64,000 bases of DNA from Terasakiella sp033100395 (GTDB lineage: Bacteria; Pseudomonadota; Alphaproteobacteria; Rhodospirillales; Terasakiellaceae), in NCBI RefSeq assembly GCF_033100395.1, contig NZ_JAWLVJ010000003.1, positions 168,170 through 232,169 of the forward strand, read 5' to 3'. Position numbers and translations under genes: made by a program. Under the pieces are notes generated by a model. The model was not told the DNA's origin, did not search any database, and was given only the letters and a program-made list of their open reading frames with translations. The stretch's first letter is position 1. Each line of letters begins with the position of its first letter. This document shows, in pieces, positions 33,248 through 42,060 of the stretch.

Positions 33248-34285
33248 TTAAGAGTCCTGCCCACTATGGGCCACCATCAAACGTTCCAGGTCTTCTTTGA
33301 TCAGGTCGTTGAAGCCATGATAAACAAGGTCATGGGCAACTTGAACCGCATTTGCAAAACCCAGTGCGTCTGTTCCACCATGGCTTTTAACGCAAATTCC
33401 ATTCAAACCCAAGAACATAGCGCCATTATATAGGCGTGGGTCCATTTTATTTTTGAAATTCATCAGCGCAGGCTTGGCAATCAAAGCCCCGAGCTTGCCA
33501 AGAACACTGCTGGTCAGTGCTTCTTTAAGGACGTGCCCCATCAGGTGGGCTGTGCCTTCAATGGTCTTAAGCGCGACATTTCCGGTAAAGCCGTCAGTCA
33601 CGATTACGTCTACCGTGCCTTTGCCAATGTCATCGCCTTCGACGAAACCATAGAAATCAATGTCCAGTGGCGTTTTGCGCAGGATGGAATGGGCCTGTTT
33701 AACCGAATCGTTACCCTTCAGGTCTTCTTCCCCGATGTTGAGGATACCGACTTTGGGTTTGGGCAAGCCTAGCACGTTGCGGGCGTAAACCTCACCCATC
33801 ACGGCAAACTGTGTCAGGTTATCCGCGTCGCATTCCACATTTGCACCCAGGTCAAGCATGACGCTGCCACCTGTTTTGTGCGGCAGGTAAGTTGCGATCG
33901 CTGGGCGGTCAATGCCCGGCAGTGTGCGCAGCGCAAATTTCGCCATTGCCATCAAAGCCCCAGTGTTACCCGCAGATACAATCCCGGCAGCATCCCCTTT
34001 TTTGACCGCATTAATGGCCAGGCGCATAGAGGAATTGCGACGGTTACGCAGCGCAACAGCCGGTTTGTCGTCATTTGTGACAACTTCGGTTGTGTGCACA
34101 ATCGTGCAGGAACCTTTGAGGTTTGGGTACTTAAGCAACAAAGGCTCCAACTGACGCTCATCACCTACAACAAGGAAACGAGTGCCAGGGAGCTTTGTTT
34201 TACAGATGCTTAAGCCTTCAACGACCATGTCGGGGGCGTCGTCACCACCCATGGCGTCAATGGCAAGCGTCATTTCGTTTGACAA
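33248..34285 (-). CDS. plsX: Phosphate acyltransferase PlsX
   Basis: A 345-residue enzyme making acyl phosphate from acyl-ACP for phospholipid synthesis. It has the characteristic start LAIDAMGGDDAP, the SAGNTGALMA segment and the VTDGFTGNVALKTIEG segment. It sits 27 bases after rpmF and leads into fabH, linking ribosomal protein L32 and lipid synthesis as in many bacteria. Confidence 0.96.
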   Translation of the reverse strand: MSNEMTLAIDAMGGDDAPDMVVEGLSICKTKLPGTRFLVVGDERQLEPLLLKYPNLKGSCTIVHTTEVVTNDDKPAVALRNRRNSSMRLAINAVKKGDAAGIVSAGNTGALMAMAKFALRTLPGIDRPAIATYLPHKTGGSVMLDLGANVECDADNLTQFAVMGEVYARNVLGLPKPKVGILNIGEEDLKGNDSVKQAHSILRKTPLDIDFYGFVEGDDIGKGTVDVIVTDGFTGNVALKTIEGTAHLMGHVLKEALTSSVLGKLGALIAKPALMNFKNKMDPRLYNGAMFLGLNGICVKSHGGTDALGFANAVQVAHDLVYHGFNDLIKEDLERLMVAHSGQDS

Positions 34286-34312
34286 GAGGAAACCCTTTCT
34301 TCGAAGCGTAAA

Positions 34313-34495
34313 TTATACAGCTTCGACGTCGGTAACCTCACGACCATCGTAGTGGCCGCATTCAGAACAAACGTGGTGTGGACGCTTCAGCTCGCCGCAG
34401 TTAGGGCATTCGTTGTAAGCAGACGCCTTGAGGGAGTCATGTGAACGACGCATGTTGCGACGAGATGTAGAAACTTTCTTCTTAGGAACAGCCAT
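34313..34495 (-). CDS. rpmF: 50S ribosomal protein L32
   Basis: A 60-residue basic protein beginning MAVPKKKVSTSRRNMRRSH and carrying a zinc-ribbon-like set of Cys (ECPNCGEL and HVCSECG). This is the four-Cys form of L32. Next gene in the operon is plsX; upstream is the DUF177 protein gene, the standard arrangement. Confidence 0.97.
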   Translation of the reverse strand: MAVPKKKVSTSRRNMRRSHDSLKASAYNECPNCGELKRPHHVCSECGHYDGREVTDVEAV

Positions 34496-34586
34496 TATTC
34501 TGTACTCTTAAAATTAATCAACTCGATAACGAGGGAGGCGGTTATTTAAACGAAAGTGTCACATAGGGCAAGCCTATTATGAAACT

Positions 34587-35129
34587 TTATTGATTTTTAT
34601 TTTTCAGGTCGGCCAGAACGGAAAACGGATTACTCTCCTGGACCTCTTCCTTCGTGATTTCAGGACCGACGCCAAACTCTTTGAACTCCGTCCCTTCGGC
34701 ACGTGGGAACGGGTCAATTTCCAGCCCCAGCTCCTCACTCACAGCCGCGCCGAGGTCTATCACACCATCGATAATGGGATCAAGTTCTTCGGTGGCTTCA
34801 ATGTCGATTTCCACTTCTTTTTCATCCACATCCCCTTTGAGTGTCTCATCATAGATGCGCGTGAATTCCAGTGAAATCCTTGTGGTGACAGGCTTAAAGG
34901 TCACCACGCATTGTTGGGTAACCTCTGTATCGACTTCAAAGCGGCATTCTATTTTTTTCCCTTGCAGGCGCTGTAACATAACCTGACCTTTGAGAAAGTT
35001 CATGGTCTGAAGGTCAAAACGTTCGCGCAAGGCTTCTATTTCATCAGCCGTGGCGTCCAGATGAATACGCTTTGGGTTCGGCCCCAGTTTATCGACCTGA
35101 AAAGGAACGGTGAAGTCAATCGCGCTCAT
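34587..35129 (-). CDS. YceD/DUF177 family protein
   Basis: A 180-residue acidic protein of the DUF177 family, which has members acting in 23S rRNA accumulation and plastid ribosome biogenesis. The family's central motif QQCVVTFKPVTTRI is near residue 87, and a conserved acidic C-terminal third ends with NPFSVLADLKN. It overlaps the chaperone gene by 4 bp and lies upstream of rpmF. The role in rRNA handling is taken from the family. Confidence 0.9.
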   Translation of the reverse strand: MSAIDFTVPFQVDKLGPNPKRIHLDATADEIEALRERFDLQTMNFLKGQVMLQRLQGKKIECRFEVDTEVTQQCVVTFKPVTTRISLEFTRIYDETLKGDVDEKEVEIDIEATEELDPIIDGVIDLGAAVSEELGLEIDPFPRAEGTEFKEFGVGPEITKEEVQESNPFSVLADLKNKNQ

Positions 35130-35686
35130 GATGTTGCCTTTCCTGCGGGTGGTTTACCAAAGGTCAGCTCACCTTTTAAAAGGGCTGCAATGTCTGTTTC
35201 TTCCAGATTTTTGGCTTCCCGGCGTAAATATTGCGCCATAACCTGAAGCGATTCGTCACTCACAGGTGTTTTGCGATAGAGATTGCGGTCCAAAGCTTCT
35301 TTCAGCTGAACGTCTTCGTCTTCTGCGCCGAGACCGTCTTCATAGACAGTGATGCGGCCATAGAACGCTTCAGCCATTTTCGGGACGCGTCGTGCCAGAC
35401 CCATATCACCGACGCCGAGTTCGCGCAGGTTCAGGTCAAAATCGGCAAACATCAGGTCATAGAGAGATTGGGCAAATTCTTTTGTTTGTTCTTCACCCTG
35501 TTTTAAGCGGCGCATGACCACAAAAGCATGAAGCAGGATCATATCCACTCGCCCTTCCACGGAATCAGCGACTTCAAAGTCGGTGTAAAAGACAGGATTT
35601 CGCGATTGTTCGACAATCTTGATGTAAAGCGCCTGAACTTCTTCGGCAAAAGCAGGCTTGGATTTGAATAATTTTGAAAAGATCAT
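35126..35686 (-). CDS. Ubiquinol-cytochrome c chaperone family protein (CBP3-like)
   Basis: A 186-residue protein with the family motif around NPVFYTDFEVADSVEGRVDMILLHAFVVMRR (near residue 30-60) and a later GVGDMGLARRVPKMAEAFYGR. Relatives help assemble the cytochrome bc1 complex in mitochondria and bacteria. The ATG at 35686 (MIFSKLFKSK) fits the family start better than one 18 bases upstream. It overlaps the DUF177 gene by 4 bp and is divergent from bamE. Confidence 0.9.
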   Translation of the reverse strand: MIFSKLFKSKPAFAEEVQALYIKIVEQSRNPVFYTDFEVADSVEGRVDMILLHAFVVMRRLKQGEEQTKEFAQSLYDLMFADFDLNLRELGVGDMGLARRVPKMAEAFYGRITVYEDGLGAEDEDVQLKEALDRNLYRKTPVSDESLQVMAQYLRREAKNLEETDIAALLKGELTFGKPPAGKATS

Positions 35687-35780
35687 GAGGCCAGTGCATT
35701 TCAATAAAACTTGATCATCGGGCTTTATAAGATATTGTAGGGGCTCTTATCAAAGTGAAAATCAGGTTTGTTGGTTTAAG

Positions 35781-36233
35781 ATGTTAAAATTGTCTCGTTT
35801 CGGTTCCACAAAAACTATGGGTATTGTTCTGGGTGCATCCTTGATGCTGAGTGCCTGTACGTCACAGTTTGCAACGCGTGGCAACCTGCCGGACCCCGAT
35901 AGCCTGTCACAAATTGTTGCTGGTGAAGTCCATGCGCGTGATGTGGCTGAAATTCTGGGTACACCGTCGACATTTTCGACATTTGGCGGCGAATCTTGGT
36001 ACTACATCAGCGAACGGGTCGAATATTACGCCTTCCTTGAACCTGAAATTCATGACCGTAAAGTGGTTCAGGTGAAATTCAATAAAGAAGGTGTTGTTGA
36101 ATGGGTGGACCAGCGTGATAACCAGCAAGTGCGCAAAATCGCATTTGTTGAACGCACGACACCGACAGCTGGCAACGAGATTACATTCTTTGAACAAATC
36201 TTCGGCAACCTGGGTCGTTTCAATAAAGAATAA
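35781..36233 (+). CDS. bamE: Outer membrane assembly lipoprotein BamE
   Basis: A 150-residue lipoprotein with lipobox LSAC (lipidated Cys at residue 26) and the SmpA/OmlA fold: EVHARDVAEILGTPSTFSTFGGESWYYIS and VVQVKFNKEGVVEW. It forms part of the BAM complex that inserts barrel proteins, such as the one at 22587. It is the only plus-strand gene of this part of the window and converges on the FliL-like gene with 8 bases between. Confidence 0.94.
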   Translation: MLKLSRFGSTKTMGIVLGASLMLSACTSQFATRGNLPDPDSLSQIVAGEVHARDVAEILGTPSTFSTFGGESWYYISERVEYYAFLEPEIHDRKVVQVKFNKEGVVEWVDQRDNQQVRKIAFVERTTPTAGNEITFFEQIFGNLGRFNKE

Positions 36234-36241
36234 GCTGTTTA

Positions 36242-36712
36242 TCAGCCTGGGTTATCTGCAACTGACTGGATCAGAATATCTGTGACGACTTTGGAGTCTT
36301 CTTCACCCAAGGTCTTTTTCGTAATGCGCATCAGACGGCGTTTTAAGGCCAAAATATCCAGCTTTTCCTTATTGCGCAGCAGACGTGGCATAAAGACATA
36401 GAGGTCGCGCAGATATGCGTCTTCCAGGCGATGCATCTTCTTGTTGATGATTTCTTCCTGGCCTTTTTCGACTTCGATCTCAAACTGCACCTGAATGCTG
36501 CCTGCCACCCGTTCGCCCTGGAACATTGGGATGGTGAAAGGTTTGACGTTGACTACAGCCGTGTTGTCGGTTCTTTCCAGTTCTAGTTCATCATCCGTTT
36601 TCTGGACGACTTCTGTGCTTTCAAAGGGGCCAAGCTTCAGAAAATACAGTGTACCAACGGCCGCCCCGATGACGACAAGAAGTAACACAAAGATGATAAC
36701 CACTTTTTTCAT
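36242..36712 (-). CDS. Single-pass membrane protein, FliL-like
   Basis: A 156-residue protein with one N-terminal membrane helix (residues 4-26) and a periplasmic domain of about 120 residues. The C-terminal pattern LKRRLMRITKKTLGEEDSKVVTDILIQ resembles FliL, but no other flagellar gene is near and the central RRLE-type segment is loose. It could be a FliL-family protein or a stomatin-like relative with another role. Confidence in the fold is fair and in the function low. Confidence 0.5.
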   Translation of the reverse strand: MKKVVIIFVLLLVVIGAAVGTLYFLKLGPFESTEVVQKTDDELELERTDNTAVVNVKPFTIPMFQGERVAGSIQVQFEIEVEKGQEEIINKKMHRLEDAYLRDLYVFMPRLLRNKEKLDILALKRRLMRITKKTLGEEDSKVVTDILIQSVADNPG

Positions 36713-36788
36713 TATTACTTAGTCCTGAGCCCTCAAAAAAACAGAATGGTATTATCGGTTGTGTTCAATTGCTTTGCAACGTGAGACT

Positions 36789-37739
36789 TTAGAAATGGCG
36801 GTAACCGACTTTGGCAACGTCCATTTTTTGCCCCGCGCCATCGATAACGGAAATATCCGAACCGTCTTGAATTCTGCCGATTACAGTGATTGCCGTCTCT
36901 GTCCGTTCACTGATTTCAGCCAATCTGGTTTCGTCTTTCGGATCGATGGCAAAGAGCAGTTCATAATCATCTCCACCGTTCAAGATGGTTGAAATTAATG
37001 AAGAATCCTTTGAAACCAATTTTTGTGCAGGGGCTGATAACGGGATTTTTGACCAGGTGATTGCCCCACCCACATCCATATGTCGAAAGTCTGTGATCAA
37101 TCCGTCAGAGACATCCAGGCAGGCGGTTGCAAAGCCAGAAAGTTCCTTGCCCAGATCAACACGGGGTTGTGGGCATTGATAACGATTGAGCAAATGGCTG
37201 GTTTCGTCACTGAGCTTATCTTGCGCAACCAGCAGCCCCAGTGCCCCATCGCCAATGGTGCCGCTTACGCAGATGAGGTCCCCTGCCCGCGCTGTTGTGC
37301 GTCTTACAGACTCACCCGTAGAAACCGTGCCAAAAGCGCTGACAGACAGGCTTAAAGGTCCCGGTGTGCGTGTTGTGTCCCCACCGATTAAGACAATGCC
37401 ATATCTTTCCTGCATTGCCTGGAGCCCTTTTGCAAAGGCTTTGATCCAATCAACGGTGATGTCTTTTGGGTAAGAGGCATTGAGCGTGTAATGCAGGGGG
37501 GATGCGCCCATTGCAGCGAGGTCAGACAGGTTTACGCCTAATAGTTTGTGGGCAATGGTTTCTGCCGGGTCATCGGCAAAGAAATGAACATCGGCAATCA
37601 ATGTATCGGTCGTGACGACGATTTCCTGATTTGTGCCATGTGAAAAGACAGCCGCATCGTCTTTTAAACCGAAAGCTCCCTTAGCTTTTTCAGCTAAAGG
37701 AGCCATGATTTGAGAAATCTGTTCAAATTCACCGAGCAT
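36789..37739 (-). CDS. thiL: Thiamine-monophosphate kinase
   Basis: A 316-residue kinase making thiamine diphosphate. It has the PurM-like pattern: LKDDAAVF, DTLIADVHFFADDPAETIAHKLLGVNLSDLAAMGA, GGDTTRTPGPLSLSV and the catalytic region GDDYELLFAI. The ATG at 37739 starts 8 bases after the nusB stop (a TTG further upstream gives two more residues). ThiL after nusB is the common alphaproteobacterial order. Confidence 0.95.
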   Translation of the reverse strand: MLGEFEQISQIMAPLAEKAKGAFGLKDDAAVFSHGTNQEIVVTTDTLIADVHFFADDPAETIAHKLLGVNLSDLAAMGASPLHYTLNASYPKDITVDWIKAFAKGLQAMQERYGIVLIGGDTTRTPGPLSLSVSAFGTVSTGESVRRTTARAGDLICVSGTIGDGALGLLVAQDKLSDETSHLLNRYQCPQPRVDLGKELSGFATACLDVSDGLITDFRHMDVGGAITWSKIPLSAPAQKLVSKDSSLISTILNGGDDYELLFAIDPKDETRLAEISERTETAITVIGRIQDGSDISVIDGAGQKMDVAKVGYRHF

Positions 37740-37747
37740 GATCAATT

Positions 37748-38242
37748 TTACTTAAAATCGCCCGGGCGCAGGGTTTTGGCCAGACGATCCAGCACACCGT
37801 TGACGAATCCTGGCTCTGGTCCTTCAAAGAAGGCATGGGCCACGTCCACATATTGTGTGATTACAACACGCGGCGGTACGTCTTTGCGGTTATAAAGTTC
37901 GTAAACACCTGCCATCAGTATGATGCGCACGATGGTTTCCAGACGGTCAGTTGACCATTCCTGAGACAAACCACCGGCAACGATTTCTTCCATCTGGTCC
38001 TTGTGTTTATAAACACCACGCAACAAATCGGTGAACAGGTTTTTGTCCGGTTCTGTCAGCGGACTGCTTTCCTGGCTTTCATCGCCAATTTCCTGCGGGG
38101 TATCCCAACGGGTCTTCAGGAAATTGATCAGAACGTCATCAACGTCGCTGTCGGACAGTTCGACTTCATAAAGAGCCTGAACGGCAGCGAGACGAGCAGA
38201 GCTGCGTTTTACGGATTTGTTGGGTTTTACTTTATCGTTCAT
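37748..38242 (-). CDS. nusB: Transcription antitermination factor NusB
   Basis: A 164-residue all-helical protein, starting with KRSSARLAAVQALYEVELS, with the second conserved region VYELYNRKDVPPRVVITQYVDVAHAFF and the end GFVNGVLDRLAK. NusB acts with NusE in antitermination of rRNA operons. It is placed between ribH and thiL, separated by 6 and 8 bases. Confidence 0.96.
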   Translation of the reverse strand: MNDKVKPNKSVKRSSARLAAVQALYEVELSDSDVDDVLINFLKTRWDTPQEIGDESQESSPLTEPDKNLFTDLLRGVYKHKDQMEEIVAGGLSQEWSTDRLETIVRIILMAGVYELYNRKDVPPRVVITQYVDVAHAFFEGPEPGFVNGVLDRLAKTLRPGDFK

Positions 38243-38248
38243 GGCAGG

Positions 38249-38710
38249 TTATCTCGGCAACAGGTGAAGTTCTTTTTTCAACTCGATCATGTCCAGACAT
38301 GCACGTGCGGCTTTACCGCCAACGTCTTTCTGGTCACGATCCGCGCGAACCAAGGCTTGTTCACGGTTTTCAGCCGTAATCATGCCAAATCCATGGGCCA
38401 GATTGTATTGAACGCTCAAATCCATCAGGGCACGTGAGGTTTCGTTGACCACCACGTCATAGTGCGTTGTTTCCCCACGGATCACACAGCCAAGGCTGAT
38501 GAAACCTGCGTAACGAGAGCCAATTGCACCCACTTTCATGGATTGAATGGCATAGGAAAAGGCAGGTGCCAATTCAAATACGCCCGGCACTTTAAACCGT
38601 TTCAGTTCATACCCCTTGCCTTCAAATTCTTTTTCAACAGAGGCATAAAGCTGATCTGCGATATCATCGTAGAAGCGGGCTTCTGCAACAAAAATACGTG
38701 GGGCTTCCAT
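38249..38710 (-). CDS. ribH: 6,7-dimethyl-8-ribityllumazine synthase
   Basis: A 153-residue lumazine synthase. The substrate-binding elements are visible: VPGVFELAPAFSYAI, SLGCVIRGETTHYDVV with the catalytic His, and YNLAHGFGMITAENREQALVRA near the C-terminus. It joins the pyrimidine and the 4-carbon phosphate made by RibB. Start and stop are coupled to ribB as TAATG. Confidence 0.96.
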   Translation of the reverse strand: MEAPRIFVAEARFYDDIADQLYASVEKEFEGKGYELKRFKVPGVFELAPAFSYAIQSMKVGAIGSRYAGFISLGCVIRGETTHYDVVVNETSRALMDLSVQYNLAHGFGMITAENREQALVRADRDQKDVGGKAARACLDMIELKKELHLLPR

Positions 38711-39834
38711 TATTCATTCTCCAATGTCGGGATGGGCTTTTGATCTACAATAGCAAGACCGTAGCCTTCCAGACCAATAATATTTTTACGTTCGGAATTA
38801 CTCAGCAGAACCATATCGCTGATGCCAAGGTCGAGCAGGATTTGGGCACCTGTGCCGTAATCGCGCAATTGACCGGACGGTTTTTTACCCGTGGCATGGG
38901 CCTGTACACGTTCAGACAGGCTGGAACGTTGTGGTTCACGGATCAGAACGATGACACCACGACCCACATCAGCGATGTGGCGCATGGCGTTATGCAGTTC
39001 TTTTTCTTTACCTGCGCTGTTATCACCCAGAACATCGTCCAGAACGTTCAGCGCGTGCATACGCACCAGCACGGGCTCGTCCGTTGTGATGTCGCCTTTT
39101 ACCAGGGCAACGTGTTCTGCATATTCGACGTTATTTGTGTAGACACGCATGTCAAACTCACCGCCATAAAGGCTGTTGAGCTTGGTTTCTGTCTTTTTCT
39201 CGATGATACGGTCATGTTTGCGACGATATGCGATCAAATCAGCAATGGTTGCGATCTTCAGGTCCAGACGCTTGGCGTAATCGACCAGATCAGGCAGGCG
39301 TGCCATGGACCCATCATCGTTCATAATCTCACAGATGACGCCGGACGGGTTCAGGCCGGCCAGACGGGCCACATCAACAGAAGCTTCTGTATGACCAGCA
39401 CGTACCAACACGCCGCCATCACGTGCACGTAGCGGGAAAATATGGCCAGGTGTGGCGATATCTGCGCGCGATGCATTTTCAGCAATCGCTGTCTGGATCG
39501 TCAGGGCGCGGTCATGGGCAGAAATACCTGTGGTGACGCCTTCACGGGCTTCAATCGAAATGGTGAAAGCGGTTTCATGACGTGACGCATTGTGGGTTGT
39601 CATCAAGGGCAGACCAAGATGATCAATGCGGTCCCCTGTCATGGCAAGGCAAATCAGGCCACGGCCATGTGTTGCCATAAAGTTGATGGCAGCGGCATCA
39701 CATTTGTCACCGGGGATAATCAGATCGCCTTCATTTTCACGGTCTTCATCGTCAACGAGGATGAACATTTTCCCGTTTTTGGCATCTTCGATAATTTCTT
39801 CGATGCTGGACAGGTATTGGCTGTAATCAGTCAC
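38710..39834 (-). CDS. ribB: 3,4-dihydroxy-2-butanone-4-phosphate synthase with degenerate GTP cyclohydrolase II-like domain
   Basis: A 374-residue two-domain protein. Residues 1-205 are an intact RibB domain: DDEDRENEGDLI, FMATHGRGLICLA, TAFTISIEA and a GHIFPLRARDGGVLVRAGHTEA segment. The second half has the RibA fold, but where active cyclohydrolase II has a zinc site with three Cys (pattern HSECLTGD...CDC) the sequence reads RMHALNVLDDVLGDNSAG, and there is no Cys in the second domain. It should therefore make only the butanone phosphate. This is the RibBX-type arrangement known from other alphaproteobacteria, and an active RibA must be encoded elsewhere. Confidence 0.92.
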   Translation of the reverse strand: MTDYSQYLSSIEEIIEDAKNGKMFILVDDEDRENEGDLIIPGDKCDAAAINFMATHGRGLICLAMTGDRIDHLGLPLMTTHNASRHETAFTISIEAREGVTTGISAHDRALTIQTAIAENASRADIATPGHIFPLRARDGGVLVRAGHTEASVDVARLAGLNPSGVICEIMNDDGSMARLPDLVDYAKRLDLKIATIADLIAYRRKHDRIIEKKTETKLNSLYGGEFDMRVYTNNVEYAEHVALVKGDITTDEPVLVRMHALNVLDDVLGDNSAGKEKELHNAMRHIADVGRGVIVLIREPQRSSLSERVQAHATGKKPSGQLRDYGTGAQILLDLGISDMVLLSNSERKNIIGLEGYGLAIVDQKPIPTLENE

Positions 39835-39836
39835 TT

Positions 39837-40430
39837 TTAATTCTCGTCCTTTTCCAGAAGGCGCGCAACATATCGCGCCAACATGTCGATTTCCAAATTC
39901 ACCTTGTCCCCAACCTTGGCTGCCCCCAGGTTGGTCACTTCCATAGTATGAGGAATTACATTGATGCCGAACACATCATTTTCAACCTCATTTACGGTGA
40001 GAGAGATGCCGTTTAGCGTAACTGAGCCCTTGGGCGCAATGAAATTCTTTAATTCTTGGGGAGATTTGAACTTAAAACGATGAGAATCCCCTTCTGTGGT
40101 GATGGAAACAATTTCTGCAACGCCATCGACGTGGCCGGAAACGATGTGACCGCCCAGTTCATCGCCAACGCGACACGCGCGTTCAAAGTTGATCGGGCTG
40201 CCAACTTCCCAGTCGCCCATGGTCGTTTTTGAAAGGCTTTCTGCTGATGCTGTGATGGCAAACCAGTTATTGCCTTTTTCCACAACGGTCATGCAGGCCC
40301 CGTTACAGGCGATGGAGGCGCCAATGTCCACGCTGGACATATCGTAAACGGTTTCAAATTCAAAACGTGTGTCACCTGATTTTTCAATGGCTTTGACTTT
40401 GCCTAAATCAGTGATGATGCCTGTAAACAT
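39837..40430 (-). CDS. ribE: Riboflavin synthase alpha subunit
   Basis: A 197-residue protein made of two lumazine-binding repeats: MFTGIITDLGKVKAIE with ACNGACMTV, and the second with GHIVSGHVDGVA and LNGISLTVNEV. It dismutates lumazine to riboflavin. It begins 31 bases after ribD and ends 2 bases before ribB, so the riboflavin genes are one transcript. Confidence 0.95.
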   Translation of the reverse strand: MFTGIITDLGKVKAIEKSGDTRFEFETVYDMSSVDIGASIACNGACMTVVEKGNNWFAITASAESLSKTTMGDWEVGSPINFERACRVGDELGGHIVSGHVDGVAEIVSITTEGDSHRFKFKSPQELKNFIAPKGSVTLNGISLTVNEVENDVFGINVIPHTMEVTNLGAAKVGDKVNLEIDMLARYVARLLEKDEN

Positions 40431-40461
40431 GGGAATACAGCCTTTCTTAACAGTACTTTAT

Positions 40462-41622
40462 TTAAATATCCAAATCGCGGCGACGATAAATCTCAACGAG
40501 GTCATCGCCTGAATTATATGTGCCTTGGCGATCAAAAAACGGTGTTTCTTCCAGATGGTCCACGCCAAATGCTTGCACAGCCGGGATGCCGTCATGGCCC
40601 ATCATGCGCGGGGCGCGCATCCAGGTCAGGCGATCTACCAGCTTGCGACGTAGCATGGCGGCTGCCAGATGGCTTCCGCCTTCCACCAGCACGCGGGTCA
40701 GCCCGCGATTTGCCAGTTCTTCTGCAACCCAACTAAGCGTAATACCACCATCTGTGTCTGAAACGTTTGACGGTGTGATCAGTTCCATGCCCGCTTCCTG
40801 ATAGGCTTGGGCACGGATATCATCCTGGTCACCTAGCGTGATCATCCAGGTGGGAATTTTATGGGCATGTGTGACCAAATGGTTGGTCAGGGGCAGACGC
40901 ATACGGCGATCCACCACGATACGCACAGGGGAATGACCTTCAAGTCCGTTTAAACGACAAGTCAGGTGCGGATCATCTTGCGATGCGGTTCCAATCCCGA
41001 CCATGATAGCATCGTGATTGGCACGCAGCAGATGGCCTTGTTCGCGGGTTGGCTTTTCCGTAATCCATTTGCTTTCGCCCGTATGAACGGCGATTTTGCC
41101 ATCCAGCGTTGTCGCCATTTTCATGGTGAACATGGGGCGGTTTTTCAACACTTTCAGGAAGAAACCTTCGTTGACTTCTAAAGCTTCGTCGCGACAGACG
41201 TTCATCACAACCTTGATGCCAGCCTCTTTCAGCATCTTGATGCCACGACCGGAGACACGGGGGTCTGGGTCTTCAAGCGCCACGACAACGCGCGTAACAC
41301 CTGCTTCGATCAGGGCTAGGGCGCAAGGTGGGGTTTTACCATAGTGGGAACATGGTTCCAGCGTCACATAAGCAGTAGAACCACGGGCATTATCCCCTGC
41401 CCGTCCCAACGCTTCGGTTTCTGCATGGGGACGCCCACCGGGTTGGGTCCAGCCACGGCCAATGACGATATTGTCTTTGACGATGACACAGCCGACAGCC
41501 GGGTTCGGCCACACGTTGCCAAGCCCGCGTTTGGCAAGCTTGAGGGCCGCTTTCATGAAGCCAGCGTCATCCTGTGACGGCGTTGGGGCCTTATTCTTGA
41601 TGTGTTCCCAAATTTTCGACAA
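40462..41622 (-). CDS. ribD: Bifunctional diaminohydroxyphosphoribosylaminopyrimidine deaminase/reductase
   Basis: Two enzymes of the riboflavin pathway in one chain. The deaminase half carries the zinc motifs RPHAETEAL and TLEPCSHYGKTPPCA; the reductase half has KMATTLDGKIA and VLVEGGSHLAAAML. The start is uncertain. The conserved region DDAGFMKAALKLAKRGLG argues for a start upstream of the first in-frame ATG after nrdR (41556); the TTG at 41622, with GAGG just before it, is used here and would overlap nrdR by 32 bp. Upstream in-frame ATG at 41670 is also possible. Confidence 0.93.
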   Translation of the reverse strand: MSKIWEHIKNKAPTPSQDDAGFMKAALKLAKRGLGNVWPNPAVGCVIVKDNIVIGRGWTQPGGRPHAETEALGRAGDNARGSTAYVTLEPCSHYGKTPPCALALIEAGVTRVVVALEDPDPRVSGRGIKMLKEAGIKVVMNVCRDEALEVNEGFFLKVLKNRPMFTMKMATTLDGKIAVHTGESKWITEKPTREQGHLLRANHDAIMVGIGTASQDDPHLTCRLNGLEGHSPVRIVVDRRMRLPLTNHLVTHAHKIPTWMITLGDQDDIRAQAYQEAGMELITPSNVSDTDGGITLSWVAEELANRGLTRVLVEGGSHLAAAMLRRKLVDRLTWMRAPRMMGHDGIPAVQAFGVDHLEETPFFDRQGTYNSGDDLVEIYRRRDLDI

Positions 41623-42049
41623 AGTCCTCGAAGTCCTTTGCTTCACGGAAGTCTTTATAGACGGATGCAAATCTTACATATGCCACTTTATCCAAATCTA
41701 ATAAAACGTCCATAACCTTTTCACCGATAGCGGCAGATTGGATTTCAGTTTCACCGGATGTTTCCAGTTGGCGCTGGATAGAGCTGACGATACGTTCGAT
41801 TTTTTCTTCTTCAACGGGGCGCTTGCGAAGCGAAATACGGATGGAGCTTAGAAGTTTTTCCCGATCAAACGGTTTTTTGGTGCCATCGCGTTTTACCACC
41901 GTCAATTCACGTAACTGCACCCGTTCAAACGTTGTAAAACGTGACGAACAGGCTGGGCAATAGCGACGACGGCGGATGGACACGCTGTCCTCTGTGGGAC
42001 GGGAATCCTTAACTTGGGTATCATGGTCACCACAGAAGGGACAGCGCAT
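41591..42049 (-). CDS. nrdR: Ribonucleotide reductase regulator NrdR
   Basis: A 152-residue repressor of nrd genes. Its N-terminus is a zinc ribbon (MRCPFCGDHDTQVKDSR, then RRYCPACSSRFTTFERVQL), followed by the ATP-cone domain (VVKRDGTKKPFDREKL). It lies 12 bases after glyA and overlaps ribD, a standard order in alphaproteobacteria. I see no NrdR boxes in this window. Confidence 0.96.
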   Translation of the reverse strand: MRCPFCGDHDTQVKDSRPTEDSVSIRRRRYCPACSSRFTTFERVQLRELTVVKRDGTKKPFDREKLLSSIRISLRKRPVEEEKIERIVSSIQRQLETSGETEIQSAAIGEKVMDVLLDLDKVAYVRFASVYKDFREAKDFEDFVENLGTHQE

Positions 42050-42060
42050 CTTATCGTTCC

